From: JAGQYP01 sp041392305
GTDB taxonomy: Bacteria > Bacteroidota > Bacteroidia > Flavobacteriales_D > Crocinitomicaceae
NCBI GenBank assembly: GCA_041392305.1
Contig: JAWKMJ010000012.1
Span: 1-64,000, forward strand
Length of the DNA stretch: 64,000 nt
Direction of reading: 5' to 3'
Each line of letters starts with the position of its first letter. Position 1 is the first letter of the stretch. The notes beneath the pieces are model-generated. The model was not told where the DNA came from. It saw only the letters and a list, made by a program, of their open reading frames with translations, and did not search any database. Both the position numbers and the translations under genes were made by a program. Shown piece after piece: positions 36,341 to 42,197 of this stretch.

Positions 36341-36820
36341 TTAAATCTTTCTTTTTAACCAAGAGTTGAACATCCAAGCTTCTTTTTCATGCTCTGAAAT
36401 GAGATCAGACATCAAAGAATTCGTTCCTTCATCTTCAATATCACCTGAAAAAGCTAAACATTTTCTCAGCTCTTCCAGTAAAGTTTGATAGGCGTCGGCT
36501 ATATAAGTCATCCCTTCTTTTCCATCTGTAATGTTTTGATACGCTTTGATCAAACTATTTGAAGTGTAATCCGAAAATGTATGGTGAGGAGTCGCTCCCA
36601 AGGTCAAGATTCTTTCAGCGATTTCATCTATGATGACTTGCGCTCTGGTGTACAACTCTTCGTATTTTACATGCAGTTCGAAAAAGTTTTCACCCTGAAT
36701 ATTCCAATGCAATCCTCTAAGATTTTGATAATGCATCTGGTAAGAAGATAACAAAATATTGAGGTGTTCACTAAGTTCTTTTGTTTTGGCTTTGTCAAGC
36801 CCGATTCTGTTTGTATCCAT
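36341..36820 (-). CDS. dps: Dps family DNA-binding ferritin-like protein
   Basis: Dps forms a 12-subunit shell that oxidises and stores iron and protects DNA from peroxide. The 159-residue product shows NLRGLHWNIQGENFFELHVKYEELYTRA (ferroxidase His and Asp/Glu ligands at the subunit interface), VIIDEIAERI, and SEHEKEAWMFNSWL. The frame is open for a further 39 codons upstream, but that extension would overlap the divergent oxyR start and includes the promoter, so the ATG at 36820 is chosen. It is divergent from oxyR. Confidence 0.94.
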   Translation of the reverse strand: MDTNRIGLDKAKTKELSEHLNILLSSYQMHYQNLRGLHWNIQGENFFELHVKYEELYTRAQVIIDEIAERILTLGATPHHTFSDYTSNSLIKAYQNITDGKEGMTYIADAYQTLLEELRKCLAFSGDIEDEGTNSLMSDLISEHEKEAWMFNSWLKRKI

Positions 36821-36840
36821 AATTGTTGCTTTTGTTCTTA

Positions 36841-36872
36841 CAAATTTACGGCATCTTTTTAGATAAGTCAAA
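36841..36872 (-). promoter_or_regulatory. Minus-strand promoter of dps
   Basis: Read on the minus strand: TTTG (plus CAAA 36869-36872), about 20-base spacer, TAAATTTG (plus 36841-36848), 20 bases before the ATG at 36820. This interval is shared with the oxyR upstream region and is the best place to look for OxyR binding. Confidence 0.75.
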
Positions 36873-36908
36873 TCAATAAAAATTATATCTTTATAAGAAA
36901 AAGTTATA

Positions 36909-37826
36909 ATGATTTCTATTGTGCAACTTGAATACATTGTGGCAGTCGATCGCTACAAAAACATTCAAAAAGCAGCTGAAAAGAGTTATGTATCCCAGCC
37001 TGCCTTGAGCATGCAAATCAAAAAGGTGGAGGAAGAACTAGAGATTCAAATCTTTGATAGAAGAAAACACCCTATTGAAGCGACAAAAATTGGTAAAGAT
37101 TTTATCAAACAAGCAAAATTGGTATTGGACGAGCACCAAAAACTGAAGAGAATGGTGGAAAGATCCAAGAATGATTTTCAAGGGGAAATCAATATTGGGG
37201 TTATCCCAACAGTGGCCAATTATTTAGTAACGGATTTGTACCAAATCAATCGAAGAGCTCTACCCAATCTAACTTTCAATATCTACGAACTTAAAACCAA
37301 CGAGGTCATCGATGCCTTGAAGTCTAGAGCAATTGACATGGGTATTATTTCCGGACCATTTGCAAGTAAAAATCTCCAAATCCATCCGCTGTTTTACGAA
37401 CCTATTTTGATCTACGGAAAGAATAGAGGAACCCATTTTCTCATTGAAGATTTGGAAGAATACAGACCCTGGTTGCTCAAAGAAGGCAATTGCCTCAGAA
37501 ATCAAATGGTGAATTTTTGCGATCTAAGAGGGCAAAGTCAGTCGAATACCATGTATGAAGGAAATTCACTCCAAACCCTAATCGACCTCATCGAAATCGA
37601 CGATGGATTTACCCTTTTACCCGAACTCAGTGTCGAACACCTAAAATTAAATCCAGACAATATTTACGAATTCAAAGACTCCATTCCGGCAAGAAACATC
37701 ATAGCCCTGTCTCAAAAAAGAAACGCCAACGAAGCCATCATCCACCTAATAAGCGAATCCATCCGAGGACTAAAGAAAGATTACCTGAATGAAGACTCAG
37801 CTTTTGATTTGGTGGAGTGGGATTAG
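36909..37826 (+). CDS. oxyR: LysR-type hydrogen-peroxide regulator OxyR
   Basis: The 305-residue regulator has the LysR winged helix at the N-terminus (LEYIVAVDRYKNIQKAAEKSYVSQPALSMQIKKVEEEL) and the effector domain with the OxyR redox pair: EGNCLRNQMVNFCD, two Cys nine residues apart that form the activating disulfide. OxyR activates peroxide-defence genes, and two likely targets, dps and the peroxiredoxin, are adjacent. It is divergent from dps with 88 bases between starts. No exact -7 box was found for it. Confidence 0.95.
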   Translation: MISIVQLEYIVAVDRYKNIQKAAEKSYVSQPALSMQIKKVEEELEIQIFDRRKHPIEATKIGKDFIKQAKLVLDEHQKLKRMVERSKNDFQGEINIGVIPTVANYLVTDLYQINRRALPNLTFNIYELKTNEVIDALKSRAIDMGIISGPFASKNLQIHPLFYEPILIYGKNRGTHFLIEDLEEYRPWLLKEGNCLRNQMVNFCDLRGQSQSNTMYEGNSLQTLIDLIEIDDGFTLLPELSVEHLKLNPDNIYEFKDSIPARNIIALSQKRNANEAIIHLISESIRGLKKDYLNEDSAFDLVEWD

Positions 37827-37873
37827 GTTAATTAAAAATTAAAAATGAAAAATGATAAATTGATGATCAAACT

Positions 37874-37984
37874 TTCATAGAATCATAAAATCATATTATC
37901 ATGAATCAATAAGTCATAAACCCATAAGTCATGATCATAAAATCATAAAATCATAAGATCATAAAGTCATTAACTCACTAACTC
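37874..37984. repeat. Degenerate 8-bp tandem repeats (RTCATAAR)
   Basis: About 12 imperfect copies of a unit like ATCATAAA fill most of the gap between oxyR and fabD. There is no open frame of note. The origin looks like slippage; compare the 7-bp arrays at 38926 and 46591. Confidence 0.75.
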
Positions 37985-37995
37985 CCACAAATTGC

Positions 37996-38003
37996 TATTT
38001 TTG
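37996..38003 (+). promoter_or_regulatory. -7 promoter element TATTTTTG of fabD
   Basis: Exact TAnnTTTG match, 22 bases before the ATG at 38026, directly after the tandem-repeat block. No clear -33 TTG. Confidence 0.6.
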
Positions 38004-38025
38004 TCACAGAATCAAAGACTATTAT

Positions 38026-38922
38026 ATGAAAGCATATGTATTTCCCGGTCAGGGAGCACAATTTATTGGAATGGGTAAGGATCTTTACGACAACCACCCA
38101 GAGGGAAAAGCTTTATTTGAAAAAGCAAATGAGATTTTAGGTTTTGAGATCACGAAGATCATGTTTGACGGAACCGATGAGGAGTTGAAACAAACGAAGG
38201 TGACTCAGCCCGCTATATTTTTACACTCAACAATTTTGGCTCACTTAATGGGAGATGCCTTTAAACCAGACATGGTTGCGGGTCACTCTTTGGGTGAGAT
38301 TTCTGCTCTAGTAGCAAATAAAACTTTGAAATTTGAAGATGGACTTTCATTAGTTTCTCAAAGAGCCATGGCTATGCAAAAAGCGTGTGAAGCAGAACCT
38401 TCAACGATGGCCGCTATTTTAGGTTTGGAAGATGATGTGGTAGAAGAAATTTGCGGACAAGTAGACGGAATTGTAGTTCCAGCGAATTACAATTGTCCGG
38501 GTCAGTTAGTGATTTCCGGTGCCGTTCCAGCTGTAGAAAAAGCATGTGCAGCAATGACAGAAGCAGGTGCAAAAAGAGCTTTAGTTCTTCAGGTAGGTGG
38601 AGCATTTCACTCACCCTTGATGGAGCCTGCTAGAGAAGAATTGGCTAAAGCGATTGAGAATACAGAATTTTCAAATCCAATTTGTCCAGTGTACCAAAAT
38701 GTAACTGCAGCTGCTGTAAATGATCCTGCAGAAATCCAAAAGAACTTGGTAGCTCAATTGACTGCTCCGGTAAGATGGACACAAACCATGCACCAGATGA
38801 TCGCAGATGGATGTTCGGAAGTTGTAGAAGTAGGACCAGGAAAAGTACTTCAAGGATTGTTCAAAAAAGTAGACAGAGCCTTCCCAACAGCTTCAGGATC
38901 TTTGGAAGCGGTTGAAGGATAA
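38026..38922 (+). CDS. fabD: Malonyl-CoA:ACP transacylase
   Basis: FabD moves malonyl groups from CoA to acyl carrier protein at the start of fatty-acid synthesis. The 298-residue cytoplasmic enzyme has the start AYVFPGQGAQFIGMGKDLY, TQPAIFLHS, the nucleophile Ser in VAGHSLGEISALVA, the malonyl-specific Arg in SQRAMAMQ, and the catalytic His in VGGAFHSPLM. Length fits the family. It stands alone, not next to other fab genes. Confidence 0.97.
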   Translation: MKAYVFPGQGAQFIGMGKDLYDNHPEGKALFEKANEILGFEITKIMFDGTDEELKQTKVTQPAIFLHSTILAHLMGDAFKPDMVAGHSLGEISALVANKTLKFEDGLSLVSQRAMAMQKACEAEPSTMAAILGLEDDVVEEICGQVDGIVVPANYNCPGQLVISGAVPAVEKACAAMTEAGAKRALVLQVGGAFHSPLMEPAREELAKAIENTEFSNPICPVYQNVTAAAVNDPAEIQKNLVAQLTAPVRWTQTMHQMIADGCSEVVEVGPGKVLQGLFKKVDRAFPTASGSLEAVEG

Positions 38923-38925
38923 TTT

Positions 38926-38960
38926 GATTTACGATTGTAGATTTACGATTTTAGATTAGG
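38926..38960 (+). repeat. Five 7-bp repeats GATTNNN after fabD
   Basis: Five units in strict register: GATTTAC, GATTGTA, GATTTAC, GATTTTA, GATTAGG. They begin four bases after the fabD stop. Same period as the long array at 46591. Confidence 0.7.
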
Positions 38961-38995
38961 TCCTGACTTTTGTTGGGGCTTTTTCTTCAAAAACA

Positions 38996-39862
38996 ATGAA
39001 AGAATTCTTTCAAAATATTGATCAGAAAATATTTGCTCAGAGATCGTTGCTTAAAGTAAGTATCAAAGAAACTTATGATGGTTATGTTAATGACCTAATT
39101 GACAAAGCAATAGATTCATGGGAGATAGGGCAATTAGATATGGCGCTTATTTACTGTGAAGAATTTCTTGAATTTGAGCCTGACTCTGTAAATGGAATTA
39201 TTCTTTATTCAGGATTTCTCTATATGAATAAAGATTTCGAAGCTTCCAAAGAACTGCTAAATAGAATTGGTCAAGAAGAAAGGGAAAATGCGGAAATGTT
39301 GTTTCATTTTCTAGTTGGAGTTGATTTACTATTTAATGAACAATTCCAAGATTCTATAAAAAGGATGAATCAGGCACTAGATGTTGATAATCGATTTTAT
39401 ATTGCTTATTTACATCGTGCATATTGCTATTCTAAATTAGGAATGCATAGGCTTGCCATTCCAGACTACAAAAAAGCATTTAAATCTCAATATAACATAT
39501 ATGAAATCAAAGCAAATCTGGCTTATAGTTATCTTCGGAATAGATCCTATTTCAAGGCTTTAAGATTACATAAGGAAATTGTAGGTTACTTTCCAGATAA
39601 TGTAAAAGTGATTCTGAATACAGCGACAATACATCTTATATTTCGTAAGTATAAAAGAGCGTTGTATTATCTAGATAAATGTGTAGAACTAGATTCAAAT
39701 CTTGATATAGTCTATGTTCTAAGAGGTCTAGTGCATTATAAAAAAAAGAATAAGGCAAAGGCAATAGAGGATTGGCTTTATGCTCAACAGTTGGGGTCTG
39801 TTGCAGCAAATAAGTTATTGTACAGATATGCGCATAATTATTTCCCTTTTGATCAAAGTTAG
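38996..39862 (+). CDS. Cytoplasmic tetratricopeptide-repeat protein
   Basis: The 288-residue protein has no signal peptide and consists of helical pairs in about six TPR-like units, for example AIDSWEIGQLDMALIYCEEFLEFEPDS, AYLHRAYCYSKLGMHRLAIPDYKKAF and ALYYLDKCVELDSN. TPRs mediate protein binding; no enzymatic domain is present. It has no evident operon partner. The partner and function are unknown. Confidence 0.8.
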   Translation: MKEFFQNIDQKIFAQRSLLKVSIKETYDGYVNDLIDKAIDSWEIGQLDMALIYCEEFLEFEPDSVNGIILYSGFLYMNKDFEASKELLNRIGQEERENAEMLFHFLVGVDLLFNEQFQDSIKRMNQALDVDNRFYIAYLHRAYCYSKLGMHRLAIPDYKKAFKSQYNIYEIKANLAYSYLRNRSYFKALRLHKEIVGYFPDNVKVILNTATIHLIFRKYKRALYYLDKCVELDSNLDIVYVLRGLVHYKKKNKAKAIEDWLYAQQLGSVAANKLLYRYAHNYFPFDQS

Positions 39863-39958
39863 ATTCAAAATTAAGACCATATTTTTGAAGAAGCGTATCA
39901 TTTTTTTCAATCTTAATAAAGCAGGATAGAGTTATCACTTTTAATATTGAGTTTTTTT

Positions 39959-40001
39959 TCTCCGTGTATCACCGTGCCTCCTCCGTGCATCTCCGTGTAA
40001 C
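39959..40001 (+). repeat. Four imperfect 10-bp repeats (TCCGTGTATC)
   Basis: CCGTG recurs at 39962, 39972, 39983 and 39993. The block is richer in G+C than its surroundings. It fills the leader region before the DUF2200 gene. Confidence 0.65.
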
Positions 40002-40034
40002 TAAAAACCCCTACCTTAGAAGAAACAAATAAAC

Positions 40035-40388
40035 ATGGCAGACTACACCCGAGTTTTCAAAATGTCCTTTGCAAGCGTCTATCCCCACTACATCACAAAA
40101 GCTGAAAAAAAAGGAAAAACAAAAGAAGAAGTGGACCAGATTATTTGCTGGCTGACAGGCTACGACCTATCCGGACTCAACAAGCAAATCGAATCGAAGG
40201 TAAGTCTGGAAACATTTTTTGCGGAGGCGCCTCAAATTCATCCCAATGTCTCTTTGATCAAAGGACTCATCTGCGGGTATCGAGTAGAAGAAATTGAAGA
40301 CCCGTTGATGCAGAAGATTCGCTACATGGATAAACTCATAGACGAATTAGCCAAGGGGAAAAAGATGGAGAGTATCTTGAGAGGATAA
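40035..40388 (+). CDS. DUF2200 family protein
   Basis: The 117-residue cytoplasmic protein matches the small DUF2200 family: start TRVFKMSFASVYPHYITKAEKKGKTK, then IICWLTGYDL, FFAEAPQIHPNVSLIKGLICGYRVEEI and DPLMQKIRYMDKLIDELAKGK. The family is widespread in bacteria and often carried as an accessory gene; its role is unknown. There is no operon partner. Confidence 0.88.
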   Translation: MADYTRVFKMSFASVYPHYITKAEKKGKTKEEVDQIICWLTGYDLSGLNKQIESKVSLETFFAEAPQIHPNVSLIKGLICGYRVEEIEDPLMQKIRYMDKLIDELAKGKKMESILRG

Positions 40389-40420
40389 TTTACTTTTTAG
40401 CTGTTTTTGTAATTCTCTAC

Positions 40421-40428
40421 TATCTTTG
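40421..40428 (+). promoter_or_regulatory. -7 promoter element TATCTTTG of the XRE gene
   Basis: Exact TAnnTTTG match, 26 bases before the ATG at 40455. No clear -33 element at standard spacing. Confidence 0.5.
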
Positions 40429-40454
40429 TAAGAACCACTAAATCAAAAGAAAAT

Positions 40455-40745
40455 ATGAAAAATATAAAGTCTCTTAATCAATTATTAGAGGAAAAGTACG
40501 GTAAAAAGGGAACCGAAAAAAGAGATCGATATGATTCTGAATCCTTAGCTTTTCGTTTAGGGGTTATGCTGAAAGAAGCAAGACTAGAAGCGAATATGAC
40601 TCAAGAAGAATTGGCTCTAAAAACTGGAACCAAAAAGAGTTATATCTCCAGAATTGAAAGAGGACTCAGTGATATCCAAATCTCCTCCTACCATAAGTTA
40701 ATTGAAATTGGCTTAGGCAAGCACCTCAATATCTCCATCACCTAA
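40455..40745 (+). CDS. XRE-family HTH protein, HigA antitoxin-like
   Basis: The 96-residue protein has a central helix-turn-helix: LGVMLKEARLEANMTQEELALKTGTKKSYISRIERG (about 34-69). The charged N-terminus and short C-terminal helix resemble HigA-type antitoxins, which are normally preceded by a HigB toxin gene. Here no toxin-like frame lies directly upstream (only the DUF2200 gene, 66 bases away) or downstream. It is either an orphan antitoxin or a plain regulator. It borders the hairpin-rich gap. Confidence 0.8.
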   Translation: MKNIKSLNQLLEEKYGKKGTEKRDRYDSESLAFRLGVMLKEARLEANMTQEELALKTGTKKSYISRIERGLSDIQISSYHKLIEIGLGKHLNISIT

Positions 40746-40930
40746 GCGTAGAATTAACCGTTCGCTAAACGTATATTTCTACACTTAATTTTGTCCTTTT
40801 TCTGCTTTTTAATTAGATTTAAAGAAATGAATTACCTGACATTCAAATGAACCACATGCCTTGTTGAATAGCAGAAAGTTTCGGGGTTTTGGTTTTGAAT
40901 TGAAGGTGTGATTAAACAAAAAGATGTGGG

Positions 40931-40960
40931 TTGTATAAACGTAATATTACGCATATACAA
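40931..40960. repeat. 30-bp near-perfect palindrome
   Basis: TTGTATA-AA-CGTAAT followed by ATTACG-CA-TATACAA: 13 of 15 positions in each arm pair, with a fully symmetric 12-bp core CGTAATATTACG (40940-40951). It is large for a chance event and fits a protein-binding dyad or recombination site. Confidence 0.7.
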
Positions 40961-41079
40961 TTGTTATGAGGCATTTCCCAGCGCTCAATAAAAACCTACT
41001 TCAAGGTAAAAATGCATTAAAACGGCATTTTACCCATACCAGTAAGTTTAATTTTGGCCGACACAACGCCACATAACAA
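40961..41079. repeat. Inverted repeat enclosing a small hairpin
   Basis: TTGTTATGAGGC (40961-40972) and GCCACATAACAA (41068-41079) pair at 11 of 12 positions. Inside is a second hairpin, GGTAAAAATGC (41005-41015) with GCATTTTACC (41025-41034), one bulged A. Confidence 0.6.
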
Positions 41080-41086
41080 CGCATAA

Positions 41087-41144
41087 AATGATAATATTAA
41101 GTGCTTCGCATAAATCCGTACATTTATGTTAGCACATTATCATT
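41087..41144. repeat. 58-nt compound hairpin
   Basis: Outer arms AATGATAAT / ATTATCATT, then GTGC / GCAC after a five-base bulge on the left, then CATAAAT / ATTTATG with the six-base loop CCGTAC. In all 20 base pairs with one bulge and one small internal loop. Confidence 0.7.
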
Positions 41145-41258
41145 CATCCAAACATCTTTTTAAGATCACACGCAACCATTGCAACCCATTGTGAGATGGA
41201 TTTAAGCTGACATTCGAAAAATTTAGTGGAAAAACAGAGTGTGTAAGTCGACCACTCC

Positions 41259-41320
41259 CCTGTTGATTAAAAGCATATTGAATAAAGGTGGTTTATTAAA
41301 TCTGTCTTTGAATCAACAGG
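41259..41320. repeat. 62-nt nested inverted repeat
   Basis: Outer arms CCTGTTGATT (41259-41268) and AATCAACAGG (41311-41320) pair perfectly; an inner hairpin AATAAA-GGTGG-TTTATT lies at 41281-41297. Confidence 0.65.
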
Positions 41321-41425
41321 TGGACAAGTTAGCCTTAAAAATTGTGATTTCGCCTTAAATAAATGCTTATATCCGTTTAAAAAAGTGCGTTGGCCAAGTT
41401 CTTTGCACCGGCCGGCGGCTGTGGG

Positions 41426-41473
41426 AATTTCATGAAATTAGAAGCTCTTCTGGGATTCCCAGAATAGAGATTC
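41426..41473. repeat. Two adjacent palindromes
   Basis: A perfect 14-bp palindrome AATTTCATGAAATT (41426-41439) is followed by TTCTGGGA-T-TCCCAGAA (41448-41464); the latter extends outward through CTC/GAG and GAA/TTC to 41441-41473. No T run follows, so a simple terminator is unlikely. Confidence 0.6.
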
Positions 41474-41793
41474 TTATTTCGTGAAAGGGCGGGGAGTTCG
41501 TCATTGAATAAATGATTGTTTTAGTGGAAATATAGATGACGAAAGAGGCAGGATTGCAAAGGACAAGATTTTTTGCTTCGTTTTTTATCGACTGAAAAAA
41601 TGAAGGGAACGCTGGAAGAACAATGCCCATGAGAAAAAGGGACGAAATGATAACAAAGCCTAAATCCAATATGCATCGTTTCAGCTTTCTAAAAATGTTT
41701 ATATTTAAGCTAAAATGTCTGCCTTTTCTCACAGTGCTGAATGCATACTGGTTTTAGGCAGTCGTCGCCAATAATAATAAAATCTCAAAAAAT

Positions 41794-42144
41794 ATGAATT
41801 CAGAAAAGTTCGCTAAAGATTGGATAGAATCCTGGAACTCGCACAACCTTGAAAATATTCTTAGTCACTATTCAGAGGATATTGAAATTACTACGCCCAT
41901 GATAAAATTAGCGGGAGGAATAGATAGTGGGACACTAAAAGGTAAAACAGCTGTGGCGGATTATTGGAAAACAGCTCTAGAAAAGATTCCCGACCTAAAA
42001 TTTGAACTGATAGACGTCACTGAAAGCGTTGAATCAATTGCTCTTTATTATAAATCTGTGATGAATAAAAAAGCGATAGAAGTTATGTTTTTTGATGAAA
42101 ACGGAAAAGTGAATAAAATGATTGCTCATTATACAAATGAATAG
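41794..42144 (+). CDS. SnoaL-like / NTF2-fold protein
   Basis: The 116-residue protein has the small cone-shaped NTF2/SnoaL outline: an N-terminal helix FAKDWIESWNSHNLENILSHYSEDIEI, KGKTAVADYWKTALEKIPDLKFEL, and a run of strands ending KVNKMIAHY. Such proteins are isomerase-, hydrolase- or ligand-binding-like; the substrate is unknown. It is a single gene after the hairpin-rich gap. Confidence 0.85.
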   Translation: MNSEKFAKDWIESWNSHNLENILSHYSEDIEITTPMIKLAGGIDSGTLKGKTAVADYWKTALEKIPDLKFELIDVTESVESIALYYKSVMNKKAIEVMFFDENGKVNKMIAHYTNE

Positions 42145-42197
42145 GATTTGTCAACAATGGCAATATAGTATAACCAAGCAAGAAGCTCAGTCAAACC

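Larger units (their letters stand above)
40746..41793. other. 1-kb gene-free, hairpin-rich region
   Basis: I find no convincing gene here. The longest frame (41430-41732, minus, GTG start) has a hydrophobic patch but no recognisable family or clear start signal. The stretch holds several inverted repeats, listed separately, plus a short G+C-rich spot (CCGGCCGG around 41408). It could be a decayed mobile element, an accessory insertion point, or a structured RNA region. Confidence 0.6.

Noticed and set aside
36821..36937. 39-residue N-terminal extension of Dps
   Set aside because: It would run through the dps promoter and across the oxyR start; the ATG at 36820 gives the normal Dps length.
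41259..41320. Integron attC site at the 62-nt nested repeat
   Set aside because: The boxes stand in the reverse order (GTTGATT first, AATCAAC second), opposite to attC on either strand.
41430..41732. A 100-codon minus-strand open frame in the 1-kb gap
   Set aside because: It starts at GTG without a promoter box or ribosome site, overlaps palindromes at its 3' end, and its sequence matches no family I know; a hydrophobic patch alone is not enough.
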